Notes under the pieces: generated by a model
What the model was told of the DNA's origin: nothing
Database searches by the model: none
The model's input: the letters and a program-made list of their open reading frames with translations, nothing else
Assembly (NCBI GenBank): GCA_947044405.1
Contig: CAMRHE010000354.1
Location: 248,001-312,000 of the forward strand
Origin: Leptodactylus fallax
Taxonomy: Eukaryota; Chordata; Amphibia; Anura; Leptodactylidae
DNA length: 64,000 nt
Direction: 5' to 3'
Position numbers and translations under genes: made by a program
Shown here: piece after piece, positions 33,380-45,035 of the stretch
Position numbering within the stretch: the first letter of the stretch is position 1
Layout of the letters: every line of letters starts with the position of its first letter

Positions 33380-34484
33380 ATGTCGGATCAAGATGATCGT
33401 GAGTCCGTTAGCCCTGCGGGGTCTCCAATGGCTGCCGCATCGCATGAGGGTGCTGCATCATTTGCGGCTGTTACATCACCGGTGACTTCTAATACTACCT
33501 CGACGGCCACCATTATGCCGCTCACCCTGCCGTATTATCTGGGTGCGCCTTGGCTACCCCCGCTATAAAGGGGAAGCGCACACCCTTGGAGACTTTAGAG
33601 ACCGCATGCAGGCCATGTTCAAGCTGTACCCCCTGTCTGAGGAGCAGAAAGTGGAAATTCTGGTGGGGCAGCTGGAGGGCGCTGCACAGAGGGAGGTCAA
33701 GTCCTGGCCCTCTTCCTATAAGACGTCCCTGGAACAAGTGCTGCAGAGGCTTCGTGACATCTTTGAAGTCCGAACTGCGTCCGAGTTGAAGATGCGGTTC
33801 TACAGCAGAAAACAACAAGCCGGTGAGTCCCTCCGAGAATTTGCCCTGTCCTTGCAAGAGGCTTTCCAAGCTGTAGCCCAAGTAGATCCTCGGGCTGCAG
33901 AGAACCCCGACGCTGCCTTGAGAGAACAGTTCATTGAAGGAGCTGAGGACGAAGCCTTAAAGAGACAGCTAAGAATTCTCTCTGCTCAACACCTGGCTGT
34001 TTCCTTCGTGGACTTTAAAGAACTAGTCATCCCAATACTGGGCCCTGAACAGCAACTGGGGTTCCCAGCTCAGCCTGCCTCACCTGGGAGTGCTCCAGCT
34101 ATCACCCTGGAGCCTTACTCTCCTAGACGCCGCCATGTTTACCTGTCAGCCCCGCAGGCTGTATCAACACCAGGGCCTAGCGATGTGGCGGATCTGAGAG
34201 AACAGGTCTCCCTACTGGTCAGAAGTGTGGATGTCCTGACCAAGAAGCTGGAGCATCTGCAGACCGGTTCTCAATCAAGGAGTGCACCTCCCTCTCCTTC
34301 CAAGTCTCCGCCAGAGGCTCCAAGGGGAACTGCCCGGAGAAGAGTACCCTTTGCTGCCAGTGAAAGGCCAAAGAGACCCATTTGCAGATACTGCCACAAA
34401 TATGGACATAGTGAATCTCAATGCTGGCAGTTAAACGGGCTTCCCCTGAGGCCGAGGACCGCCCCTCAGGAGGAAGAACAATAG
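33380..34484 (+). pseudogene. gag of the Ty3/gypsy element, one frameshift
   Basis: A strong start context (CACCATGT) opens at 33380 and runs to about 33560; from about 33543 the homologous reading continues in another frame to TAG at 34482-34484, so one small indel near 33540-33570 breaks the ORF. The main 313-codon part has a capsid-like region (GEAHTLGDFRDRMQAMFKLY, then FYSRKQQAGESLREFALSLQ) and a C-terminal zinc knuckle C-x2-C-x4-H-x4-C at about residues 286-299 of that part, followed by the stop. Gag packages the element RNA. Pol begins in an overlapping frame. Confidence 0.85.
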
Positions 34485-35797
34485 GTCCAACCACGTCAAA
34501 GCCTTCCCCTAAGTATGTGGGCCCCCGTCCAGAGGTTACCATCTGGATTGACGGGGTGCCACTGACTGCTCTGCTGGAAACTGGCTCTCAGGTTACCACC
34601 ATCCAGAGAGCCACCTTCGATGAGTTCTGGGGAGAGGATCGACTGGTGCACCCCCGGGAGTCTCCCCCCATGGTGCTTGCTAGTAATGGACTGCCGGTAC
34701 CTATCACTGGGTACTGGATCCCTGACATGCAAGTTGGACGTGTCAAGCTGTATGGACAAGGTGTCCTGGTCACTAACATCTGTGACGATGAAGTTCCCCC
34801 TGTGGTGTTGGGCATGAATGTCCTGAAGAGCTGCTATGGAGAAATGCTGGAGGCCCTGCAGAACTCACTACCTACTGCCTCGCCTACCAAGAAGAGGGTG
34901 ATACAGAAAACTATCCATATCCTGGCTGCTCAGCAGAAATTTGCCAACAACAGAGGGGAAGTCTGCAGGGCCCGTGTCCAAGACAGCAGGTCAGTGACTC
35001 TTCAACCTGGCACAGAGACTGTGGTGTGGTGTCGGGCACGCATGGGTGTGCAGGGACAGGACTATCTGGCTCTAGTGGAACCTATGCCCCTAGAGGCTTA
35101 TCCCATGCTGTTGGTTGCCCGCTGTCTGTCCAAGATCACTCGAGGAGAAGTGCCAGTTCGCATCATGAACTTAAGCAATCTGCCAGTTGAATTAAAGAAA
35201 CATTGCCCAGTGGCTGTGGTGTCTTATGTGGCTCCAGAGGATGTTATTGAAGTTGCTGCTTCCGCTGCATATCAGTTCTCACAGAAAGTTGCCTTCAAAG
35301 AAGAGAAAGAAACTGACAAAGCTTGGTGGGAGGACTTACATATTGGAGCCCCAGACACCCCAGCTGAACAGATTAAAGGTGTTCTTGCGGTGGTAAAGGA
35401 CTGTCAGTCAGCCTTCAGCCAACATCCACTGGACTTTGGGCACACCAAGTTCATTGAGCATACTATTCCTACGGGTACTCATCCTCCTATCAAGGAAAGG
35501 TACAGGCCTATTCCACCCGCTAATTATCAGACTGTCAAGAAGCTGATGGCAGAAATGAAGGACGCTAATGTCATCCGGGAGAGCCACAGCCCCTGGGCTG
35601 CGCCACTAGTGCTGGTCAAGAAGAAAGATGGAGGTGTTCGATTTTGTGTGGATTACAGGAAGCTGAACGCTGTCACTCACAAGGACGCCTACACTTTACC
35701 ACGTATAGAGGAGTCTCACAGCACTGGGAGCCGCAGCCTACTTTTCCACCCTGGACTTGACCAGCGGGTACTGGCAAGTACCCGTAGCTGCTGCTGA
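34421..35797 (+). pseudogene. pol part 1: protease and N-terminal reverse transcriptase
   Basis: 458 codons in the -1 frame relative to gag, overlapping it by about 60 bases, as in frameshift-translated gag-pol. Protease-like region: LLETGSQVT, where family members have D at the catalytic position and this copy has E, then VVLGMNVL. The reverse transcriptase starts near [20 protein letters not shown] and includes [20 protein letters not shown] and [19 protein letters not shown]. The frame is lost at about 35720-35757, just before the first catalytic aspartate region. Confidence 0.85.
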
Positions 35798-37124
35798 CCG
35801 AGAAAAGATGGCCTTCACGACACCTATGGGTCTCTTTGAGTTCAACAGCATGCCTTTCGGACTCTGTAATGCCTCTGGAACCTTTCAACGCCTCATGGAG
35901 CGCTGTCTGGGACACAAGAACTTTGAGACTGTGCTGCTGTACCTGGATGACGTCATCATCTTCTCTAAGACATATGAGGAGCACCTACAACATCTTACAG
36001 AGGTGTTCCAGATCCTGGCACAGCACGGGTTGAAGGTGAAACCATCCAAGTGTCACTTGCTGCAGACTCAAGTCCGATACCTGGGGCACGTGGTCAGCGC
36101 CGAAGGGGTGAGGCCTGATCCTGATAAGATCGCTGCTGTGGAAGATTGGCCCATGCCTACTACCGTGAAGGAGGTCAGGAGTTTCTTGGGGTTTGCCGGA
36201 TACTACAGGAGGTTCATCCCTAAGTTTGCCCAGATCTCGGAGCCTCTGCAAGAACTGTTGAGAGGGCATCCTAAAGAGGAGCTGAGAAAGAAGATTCCTA
36301 TCGAATGGGGAGAGCAACAAGAAACTGCATTTCAGAGACTGAAGCGCTTGCTGACTGAACCACCTGTCTTGGGCTACCCGGATTACAGCTTACCTTTTTG
36401 GCTGCACACCGATGCCAGTACCAAGGGCTTAGGTGCCATCCTCTCTCAGGTTCAAGACGGGAAGGAGAGAGTCATTGCCTTTGCCAGCCGGTCTCTGAAA
36501 GGAGCTGAAAGGAATGACCAGAACTACAGTTCCTTCAAACTGGAGTTCTTGGCCCTGGTGTGGGCTGTCACCGAAAAGTTCAAAGACTATCTGGCTGCTA
36601 CTCCCTTTGAAGTCTACACAGACAATAACCCACTAGCACATCTGGCTACCGCACGACTGGGAGCTCTAGAGCAAAGGTGGGCGTCACGTCTGGCCAATTA
36701 CAACTTCGTGGTCAAGTACAAGTCTGGCAAAGCCAACGTCGGGGCGGACGCCTTATCCCAGCTACCAACAGAGACCAGTCCTGGAGAGAATGCGGATGAG
36801 TGGGAAGAAATGGAGATGCCAGCTTTCTATGCCCGGTTTGCCAAGCAAGCGGTTCACACCGTCAAAGTTCCAGGTGCACCCACTGCTCCCACACGGCCTC
36901 CGGCGAAGGCGACTCCTGGGACAGAATTATGGGCCCAGTTGCAGTCTGAAAGTAAAGTTCTGCGTGAGGTACGAGACTTTCTGAACCAGGGTCGGCTGCC
37001 AACTGGACTCCGTGGAGTTCGTGCCAATCCGGAGCTGCGCAAGCTGTGGAGACAGAGGAGGAAGCTGTTCCTGAAACGGGGACTGGTGTGTAGGCGTTCC
37101 ACTGATTCTGTTTCCGGGACCTGA
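35757..37124 (+). pseudogene. pol part 2: reverse transcriptase core, RNase H, integrase start
   Basis: 455 codons in a new frame. Starts with SGYWQVPVA, then GLFEFNSMPFGLCNA and the YLDD catalytic box (about 35940), the KPSKCHLL and LGHVVS blocks of the thumb, and an RNase H domain (HTDASTKGLGAILSQ, EFLALVWAV, VYTDNNPLAHL). After a linker it runs into the integrase zinc-finger lead and stops at TGA 37122-37124, while the same frame stays open after the stop. Confidence 0.87.
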
Positions 37125-38540
37125 CTCCATCAAATTGTCATCCCTCGATGCGATGTGGGCACGGTCCTGGAGGCTTATCATGACAAGTCTGGACACTTCG
37201 GAGTTCAGAAGATGGAAGCTACTATCAGAAGTCGGTTCTACTGGGTTGGTCTGAGAGACGACGTCGAGAAGTGGTGCAGAGAGTGCACTGCCTGCACCCT
37301 TGCCAGAGGGGAGAAAGCTGATCAGAAGGCTCCACTCCATCCTATTGAGAGCCATCGTCCTCTGGAGATCGTGGCTCTGGACCACCTAAAGGTAGAACCC
37401 AGCCGCTCTGGATACACCTATGTGCTGACTATGATTGACCACTACACCAAGTTCACAGTGGCTGTACCCGTACGTGATCTATCGGCTAAGACTACTGCTA
37501 AGACCTTCTGGAAGTCTTTCCTTCTTCCCTATGGATGTCCGGAGAAGATCCTTACAGACCGGGGTTCTGCCTTTGAGTCTCAGCTGTTCCTGGAGCTTTG
37601 TGCCCTGTATGACTGCAAGAAGCTGCGTACAACGTCTTACCATCCTCAGGGCAATGGTCTGTGTGAAAAGATGAACCAGACTCTTCTTGGGCTCCTCAGG
37701 ACTTTGTCACCCTCCAGCCGAGCAGATTGGCCGCTGCGGTTACCTGAACTGGTCTACCAGTATAATAACCAGAAGCAGCTGTACACCGGGTATACTCCCT
37801 ATTACCTGATGTTCGGGAGACATGGGAAGCTGCCTGTAGATGTTGCCTTGGGAGTGGCTGTCCCTGATGACATCAACCCACTGCCAACGACCGACTGGGT
37901 GAGTGACCATCAGAGACGCCTGGCTGAAGCTCACGAAGTAGTGGAAGCCCAGATGAAAGAGGTTCGGGCCAGACAGGAAACGGGTCACAACTTACATGCT
38001 CGGGCTACCCCCCTACAGGTCGGCGCAAAGGTGTGGCTGAAGAACAACCACCGGACCCGCAAGTTGGACTCCAGGTGGGAGACTGAACCCTACACCATCT
38101 CTGCACAGCCCTATCCGGATGTCTTCGTGGTGGAGAAAGAAGGGAGGAAACCACAGGTGGTCCACCAAAATCGCTTGAAGGTGTGTTTACAGGTGGACCC
38201 TACACCCTCAGTGCTGTCTCCTTCCACTGAGGGTAGTTCTGATGAGGAGAACCTCATTACAGTGGCAGAGGACTTTTGCCATGGGATGCCCCCAGAATTC
38301 TTCGTCCCTTGCCTGACCTTCCAGCTGCATGCCAAAGGAGGAGCCCCCAGGTCACCTCCTGGGTCAGAGTTGTCTGCTGTGCCTGCTGAGGCAGAAGAAC
38401 AGAGGGACCTGGATGAAGCTGTTCCTGCCAGCCCTGTTCCAGCTAGCCCAGCTGTGGTCCTTGGCGTTTCTGGAGAAACCACCCTGAGAAGATCCCAGAG
38501 ATCCACGAAAGGGAAACGCCCTGTACGGTTTCTGGAGTGA
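37125..38540 (+). pseudogene. pol part 3: integrase
   Basis: Same frame as part 2 beyond the stop at 37122; ends TGA at 38538-38540. Zinc finger H-x4-H...C-x2-C (AYHDKSGHFGV ... WCRECTAC), catalytic core with D in VALDHLKVE, D in ILTDRGSAF and E in GLCEKMNQTL (D,D-35-E type), then a GPY/F-like C-terminal region (KVWLKNNHRTRKLDSRW). The C-terminal tail is acidic and proline-rich. All three catalytic residues are present; the upstream breaks are what disable it. Confidence 0.87.
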
Positions 38541-38919
38541 TTTCCTTGGACTCCTATGGATGTACATAGCCCCAAGTTCTTGCCCCTTTTTTTTTGCATT
38601 TTGTGCCGAACTTTTGGACACTTCCCCAGTTTGACCAGTGCGGACTTGTGGACACTGCCCCCGTTTTCCTTATTTATTCACCTGTCCCCATGCTGCAGGA
38701 TGGACACTACCGTACCTGTGCCCTGGGGTCCCTTATTGTCCAGTTGAGGCCCTGGGATTGGACACTGCTACATTTGTGCCTCAGGGACCTTTATGCTTTT
38801 TCCCTTTCCTTTATGCTGTATATAGTTTGTTATGTTTCATGTGTTATGCTGTTTGTCTTGTCTTGTCCGCTGTATTGCCTTCCCTAGCCTGGGCAAAGAT
38901 TCGCCGAGGGCGGCTCAGG

Positions 38920-38936
38920 TAAAAATAGGGGAGGTG
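38920..38936 (+). other. Polypurine tract of the Ty3/gypsy element
   Basis: AAAAATAGGGGAGG lies directly before the 3' LTR start. This is where plus-strand DNA synthesis would be primed. Confidence 0.75.
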
Positions 38937-39687
38937 TGCAGCATCCCAGAGCGCTACTGCATTTTTGTGTTTGTCTTGTGTGCCTCTGGGTTTTACATCT
39001 GTAAGTTCTGTGGTAAGTGTCACTGTTTGCAGCTTTCCCTGTTATTTCTCCCCTGCAGTGTTCAAGTCTAGCCGTGGTTAGCCCTGGCCTATCACAGGCC
39101 ACTGGGCGGGGTTCTGGGAGACCTCGTCTCCACGGTAACCCTTGGTCTGAGAGCAGTTAGTCTAGTGTGAGCAGTGGAAGAGTGAGGGTGTGCAGAGGTT
39201 TCCTGCCCCCACAAGCTGCACTGAGGCCAACGGTTAGCCAGCACAGCCTCATTCAGGAGGACTATTTCGGGCCTAGTATTCAGGTTCCAGTTCCTTGTCA
39301 GGCCTCCTAGAACCAAGGCTGGGGTTTGGACACTGGACTACAACCCCCATCAAGAAGCTGCTGTTGTTCTTCTGTGACAGTTGCCTAAATAAAAGGCTGT
39401 TTGATTTACCTGCAACGCTGACTCCTGAGTCGTGCCTGCATTACTATCAGGGCTCTTCCGACCAACACCACACCGGCTCAGGTAGGAGAGATTCCTCAGC
39501 AACTGGAAGTGCCCCGGGGGAAAGAACAACTACCACCACCATCCGGTAGTGCTGCAGGACCCCCCTTGACCTTGTCCGGCCTAGGAGTGGGACTGGAGCC
39601 GTTTGGGAGCGTGCTCGGCCTGCTAGGTGGCACAGCATCCGCCACTACTACTCCCATCCTCCGGTCTCATCCGACTGGGTTGCGGCA
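38937..39687 (+). repeat. 3' LTR of the Ty3/gypsy element, 751 bp
   Basis: TGCAGC...GCGGCA, uninterrupted, with AATAAA at 39388-39393. It provides the empty-site reference for the hAT insertion in the 5' LTR. Short ORFs in it (84 codons, shared with the 5' LTR) have no known domain. Confidence 0.93.
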
Positions 39688-39691
39688 ATCG

Positions 39692-40275
39692 CTCCTCCTT
39701 GATAAAGATCAGGACAAACGAAACGTTTGTGAAATTATTCTCTTCAATTCATGTATTGTCTACTATTGTCTGCCTGAATCTTGTACGTGTGTTAATAAAC
39801 CATACCTATCACTTAGGCGTATGTATACATCTGAAAAGACTAACACAGATAAATATTTGTGCGATCAGGGATTATATCAATACAATGCAGATGTAAATCA
39901 CACAAATCAACAAATAATAAAGAGTTAATGTTAAAACTCTAAATCACAATCTTCCAAATATATTAAAAGGTAAGAAAAACCAGATTGATCTCACCAAATC
40001 ACCGGTCATGCGTCTGATAATTCATGATCCATTTTTAGCCCTGTGGGAATCGCCATCCTGGTCATTAAGTTCTGACCCTATATCTCAAAAATGGCCCTGT
40101 TATCCCCAAAGAGCTCCTGCCCTTGCAAGGGCAGTCCACATCTGACCCTTAATTAAATAGTCACCTGTCCCTACGCGTTACATCATGAGTAGCCATGACT
40201 CATCAGGGGATCCAAAACATGGTCAGGTACAATCACAAACTATTATTATCTCTCCCACATAGAGACCTGGTCTGT
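39692..40275. other. No gene recognised between the Ty3/gypsy element and Tc1 remnant
   Basis: Contains TTGATAAAGATCAGGACAAA and CGAAACGTTTG, phrases resembling 3' ends of dispersed retroelements, and ATAAACCA. No ORF is credible and no left inverted repeat of the Tc1 element was found here. Confidence 0.4.
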
Positions 40276-41301
40276 CTAGTCTGTGCAGTACAGACCAGGT
40301 TTGTTGGCAATGACAGAGTTCAAACATTTCCTGTAAGTCTTCACAAGGTTGGCACACACTGTTGCTGGTATGTTGGCCCATTCCTCCACGCAGATCTCCT
40401 CTAGAGCAGTGATGTTTTGGGGCTGTCACTGGGCAACACGGACTTTCAACTCCCTCCAAAGGTTTTCTATGGGGTTGAGATCTGGAGACTGGCTAGGCCA
40501 CTCCAGGACCTTGAAATGCTTCTTACGAAGCCGCTCCTTCGATGCCCTGGCAGTGTGCTTGGGATCATTGTCATGCTGAAAGACCCAGCCACGTTTCATC
40601 TTCAATGCCCTTGCTGATGGAAGGAGGTTTGCACTCAAAATCTCACGATACATGGGCCCATTCATTCTTTCATGTACACGGATCAGTCGTCCTGGTCCCT
40701 TTGCAGAGAAACAGCCCCAAAGCATGATGTTGCCACCCCCATGCTTCACAGTAGGTATGGTGTTCTTTGGATGCAACTCAGCATTCACGCTCCTCCAAAC
40801 ACGACGAGTTGTGTTTCTACCAAACAGTTCTACTTTGGTTTCACCTGACCATATGACATTCTCCCAATACTCTTCTGTAACATCCAAATGCTCTCTAGCA
40901 AACTTCAGATGGGCAACAGATATATACTGTGTTAAGTGGGGGATACGTCTGGCACTGCAGGATCTGAGTCCCTGGCGGCGTAGTGTGTTACTGACGGTAG
41001 CCTTTGTTACATTAGTCCCAGCTTTCTGCAGGTCATTCACTAGGTCCTCCTGTGTGGTTCTGGGATTTTTGCTCGCCGTTCTTGTGATCATTTTGACCCC
41101 ACGGGGTGAGATCTTGCATGGAGCCCCTGATCGAGGGAGATTATCAGTGGTCTTGTATGTCTTCCATTTTCTAATTATTGCTCCCACAGTTGATTTCTTC
41201 ACACCAAGCTGCTTGCCTATTGCAGATTCAGTCTTCCCAGCCTGGTGCAGGTCTACAATTTTGTTTCTGGTATCCTTCCTCAGCTCTTTGGTCTTCGCCA
41301 T
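40276..41301 (-). pseudogene. Tc1-type transposase, two lesions
   Basis: Open from ATG at 41301 for 291 codons to TGA at 40426-40428, and the same frame continues to TAG at 40276-40278, giving about 341 codons, the usual Tc1 length. Paired helix-turn-helix region first ([20 protein letters not shown], then a [12 protein letters not shown] helix), GRPR-like [10 protein letters not shown], then the catalytic core. The second D (QHDNDPKHT) and E (LNPIENLW) of the DDE triad are present. The first is G in [11 protein letters not shown], where Tc1 relatives have D. The internal TGA fits a C-to-T change at a CpG. Both lesions would stop transposition. Confidence 0.88.
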
Positions 41302-41609
41302 AGTGGAGTTTGGAGTGTGACTGTTTGAGGATGTGAACAGGTGTCTTTTATACTGATAATGTCAAACAGGTGCCATTACTACAGGTAATGAGTGGAGGAC
41401 AGAGGAGCCTCTTAAAGAAGAAGTTACAGGTCTGTGAGAGACAGAAATCTTGCTTGTTTGTAGGTGACCAAATACTTATTTTCCACTATAATTTGCAAAT
41501 AAATTCTTAAAAAATCAGACAATGTGATTTTCTGGATTTGTTTTCTCATTTTGTCTCTCATAGTTGAGGTCTACCTATGATGTCAATTACAGGCCGGCCT
41601 CATCTTTTT

Positions 41610-41663
41610 AAGTGGGAGAACTTGTACAATTGGTCGCTGACTAAATACTTTTTTTCCCCACTG
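41610..41663 (-). repeat. Right terminal inverted repeat of the Tc1 element
   Basis: Ends ...TTTTTTTCCCCACTG followed by TA (41664-41665), the Tc1 insertion dinucleotide. On the element's own strand it starts CAGTGGGGAAAAAAAGTATT. I could not find its partner on the left, so the left end seems deleted. Confidence 0.7.
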
Positions 41664-41839
41664 TATACCAATAATTGCAGAAAGTTTGAAATTTGGAACT
41701 AAAATACATACTCAAGTAGACCTTTTACGCTAACAAAATGTACTTTCAAAAAAAAAAAACTGTAAGATGTGAGGAATTTACACATGACACAAATGTCTAC
41801 ATTTACAGGTGTGTGTTAAAGAAATGCCAAAGTGTCTGA

Positions 41840-42100
41840 ATTAAGGACTTAAATGGTTTTTCTGGGGTAAAAACATCCTAAGAATATATCATCAATATCT
41901 ACTCGGTGGGGGTCTAACTCCCGGCACCCCTATGAATAAGCTGTTCTCAGCAGCTTGTGGACTACCTTCCGGCAAAGCACTTTTCTCTCTGCATTTTTCG
42001 TCCTTTTCGGGCAGAAACCACGCGGACCCCATTATAGTGTATGGGGTCCGCGGGTTTCCATGGGTAACCGCTTTTTTAAGTGGATTAGGTTTCATCGATT
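41840..42100. repeat. MITE fragments (GGTTTTTCTGGGG and GGGGTCCGCGG type)
   Basis: TAAATGGTTTTTCTGGGGTAA with ATATATCATCAATATCTACTC is a diverged GGGGTTTTCCAG-family end. At 42027-42055 ACCCCATTATAGTGTATGGGGT is a small hairpin related to the repeat at 2513. Not coding. Confidence 0.45.
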
Positions 42101-42239
42101 GATATAGAAATTAGGTCTAACTGAATAAGTCTTCACCATTGAGAAAAGGTGTTGAAATATATGCAACGGATTACAGACTTATGTGCTGGAAGAGTTTAAT
42201 GGAACTGACAGCAGATGGTAACTGGTTGATAAAATGTAA

Positions 42240-43250
42240 TGTATTTTATGTATGTAAAATTATAGGCCCATAGCGCTTTTAAATACTGATCTCAAACTGT
42301 TCACCAAGATTTTGGCCTCATGACTTTTTGCCTGCGCTACTTGGTAGATAAGGATCAGGTTGGGTTTGTTTCCTGCTGTCAAGGTGGAGATAAAACAAGG
42401 AGAACAATAGACTTGATAGTTTTGATTCAAATTATTGGTGCTCACTTTGGATGCAGAGAAGACCTTTGGTTGCCTGGGCTGACCCTTCTTGTTTGCCACT
42501 TTGGAGACTTTCGGCCTCAGGGATCCTTTTTTGAAGGCAATCAGTGGCCTTTATACGGCTCCCTCTTTTATGATTAAACTTCCCATGCTTCCTCTCTATC
42601 ATTTACTCTTCATAACAGTACACGGCAGGGGTTCCCACTATCCCCCATCCTTTTTGTCCCATGCATTAAACCCCTGGCAGCTGCTATAAACCCTAATATT
42701 AGCGGGGTTTGGGTGTGGGATAAGTAGCACCTGCACTGCTCTCTTTCTCCTCTACGACCGCGTTTCTCTTCCATTCACACTATCCCCCTGGGCTTACATC
42801 TGTGGGCTCAGGCTCCTTGTTTGAGGCAGTTCTCTTTCGGTTTGCGAATATCATAGACTATAAATTGTACTCTCTTCTATCCTTTATGGATCAACAACCT
42901 AAATTTAACCTTCCCCTTCATAGCAACTTTTCCTATATCCAGATTAGCCACTTGGCCAACTCTATTTTCCAGGGCACTCGGGCCCCCTATCCCACAGACT
43001 TTAAGAAATTATGTAAATCTGACTATTCTAGTGGGCCTAATTTCCGAAATATATCATATTTTGTGAGACCCAGTCCCAGAGAGGATTCCTAGGCAGTCCT
43101 ACATGCAGAAGTGGGAAGGTTATTTGGGCGAATCTCTGTTGGACCTGTCCTGGACCATCATATGGTGGTGATGGGCAAAGACCTCTCAGTGTGTCACTTA
43201 AAAAGAAAACTTTTATAAGATGTTGCTCCACTGGTACTGGGGTGGGAGAG
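42240..43250 (+). pseudogene. L1-type LINE ORF2 fragment (reverse transcriptase to C-terminus)
   Basis: Pieces in several frames read IALLNTDLKLFTKILAS, VDKDQVGF, FGLRDPFLKAISGLYTAPSF, then LPLHSNFSYIQISHLANSIF and finally a QKWEGYLGESLLDLSW block followed by ENFYKML.HWYWG. All are characteristic of the RT domain and distal C-terminal part of L1/Tx1 ORF2. Many stops and shifts are present, and the segment with the catalytic FADD box is missing or unreadable. Confidence 0.7.
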
Positions 43251-45030
43251 GGTATCAGTGAGACTGGAGCAGTTCAGGTAGCAGAACCAGTGCTAGGAGA
43301 GAAGACCGGCGCAAATGTCATAGTAGGCTTTCCAGAAGGGCCCATAACTAATGCTGCATTGGAGGGTACCCAGTCAGCCTCCCAGGGAAATAGCCTAGTA
43401 GAGGTGCTTCAGCTTTCCTCCTTACCTCCCTCTAGTACAGAGCAGGGGGAGGGAAGCTGGAAAGTATAGGCTCTCTTGCAGAATGTGGTCCAGTTTAGGA
43501 CCAGGGGTCCCCAGGGGAAAGAGGTGATCCATAGGGATCCCACAGATGAGGCTCCACTACCAAAGGAGATACTAGACAGGGTGATGAATTACCATACCAG
43601 ATCAGCCCCAGGGTTCCCTGGCTATCACCCTCCTAAATTGTCAGTTGCAATTGAGGTGTACAGCAATGGAAGGATTAACCAGCCTTCATCTTTTTTCAAA
43701 GAGTGGGGGAGAGCACTTCCAATCCATCTAAGGGTGTAGAAAGGGAACAATGAGTATTTAGCACTGCTGTGGATATATTTGCAGATAATTTTTGGAAGCT
43801 GGATAACCCCTTTAAGATAAGTTATCAATATTTTTAGCTTGGAAAACCCCTTTAACAACTGAACCTCCTGTGGGTCACCAGAACCGGAGCTAGGGGACCA
43901 AAAGGCTGGCTTCATACACATAGGTTCAGTCTTTGAGATAAGGACTGGAAGTCAGTCATACTTCCCAGACTAAACCCTGAGCTGGGACCTGGATTCCCAG
44001 CATCACAGTGGTCTATAATGCTCTAAGTTTCTGATTTCCCACAGCTCTGGTGTCCCCATATGCAAACTATGATTACAGCTTAGAGAAGAGGTGAAGAAGG
44101 GTCTCCTAGCATCATAGCTTACTATCAGAATCATACTGGCCCACAAAGGAGCAGGTAATTCACCCAGTGGGCCCCTGACCCAGAAGGGCTGAGTGGGCCT
44201 CTAGATGACCAAACCCTAGAACATTGGTTCTCCATAATACTGCACCTCCCTACATTTCCTCACTCATCTCTGTCTACCACCCAACCCGTGCTCTCCAGTC
44301 ACTCAATGACCTAAGACTAACATCCTCTATTATCAGATGTTAGGATTCAGATGCAAGATAAGAAATGTACTAGTCTTCAGGAGAGCAGCAGCAGAAATGG
44401 GCTGACAACTGCGAGCAGTAGAAAATGCTACTTAAAGGCAAAACACTACTGCGAGCCAAGACCGGCCTCAGACGCCTTCACCAGAGCTCCTCACAAGAAG
44501 AGATGGACTTTCTCTGAATCTGAAGACCGGAATTGTCACCAGAACAGAAAGTGTATCACAAATAAATGCACTGCAGCAGAAGCCTACACCAAATCCACAC
44601 ACTACTCACAGGGACAGAGAAAACAGAATGGTCGTCAATCACGGGTCAGCAGCGGAGGAGGGCAACATGGATCCAAATCACTAGACAAAGACAAATCCAG
44701 GAAACAAAGCCAATAGTCGGAATCGATCAGGAATGCCAAAACAAAATCGCAAGACAAAGAGGAATCCAAGAACACAGCCAAAGATCAGGTATTAGAGTAG
44801 TCAAATCAAAGTCAGGTGCTTAGCAGGAAGTTGAAAACTAATTAGGCAGCAAAGCTGAGTGATGAGGGAGTGGTTTATAAAGGCCTGCTCAGGAAGCTTC
44901 CCTATGTTGTCATGGCAACCTTAAAGCAGCAACCACGAATCCTTCTTTTATGTTGACACGGCCACCTTAAAGGAGCAACAACAGATGTAACATCCCTGAC
45001 ATCAGATCCTCCCACGCTCATATACAAGAC
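43251..45030. other. Intergenic, no gene recognised
   Basis: Includes an inverted GGAAAACCCCTTTAA MITE end near 43840 and a TACTGGCCCACAAAGGAG fragment of the CAGTGTCGGACTGG family near 44128. A lysine/serine-rich 121-codon ORF at 44351 overlaps an ACAAAGAC/CCAGGAACA-type repeat and shows no domain. Confidence 0.45.
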
Positions 45031-45035
45031 TTCTC

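Larger units (their letters stand above)
30252..39687 (+). mobile_element. Ty3/gypsy LTR retrotransposon, near full length, with a nested hAT insert
   Basis: LTRs begin TGCAGCATCC and end TTGCGGCA; both sides carry the 4-bp duplication ATCG (30248-30251 and 39688-39691). Without the 1716-bp hAT insert in the 5' LTR the element is about 7.7 kb. Order is LTR, primer-binding region, gag with a CCHC knuckle, protease, reverse transcriptase, RNase H, integrase, polypurine tract, LTR, which is the Ty3/gypsy order. The LTRs differ by about a dozen substitutions and a 5-base indel over 751 bases. Gag and pol carry breaks (near 33540-33570, near 35720-35757, and a stop at 37122), so this copy cannot make all its proteins. 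No env gene is seen. Confidence 0.92.

Noticed and set aside
39295..39549. 84-codon ORF present in both LTRs of the Ty3/gypsy element
   Set aside because: Conserved only because the LTRs are copies; no domain and located in the LTR.
40652..41320. 222-codon + strand ORF
   Set aside because: Antisense shadow of the Tc1 transposase.
43476..43739. 87-codon ORF after the L1 fragment
   Set aside because: No recognisable family or splice context; could not be told apart from chance.
44351..44716. Lysine/serine-rich 121-codon ORF
   Set aside because: Overlaps a dispersed ACAAAGAC-type repeat, shows no domain and has no splice or promoter context.
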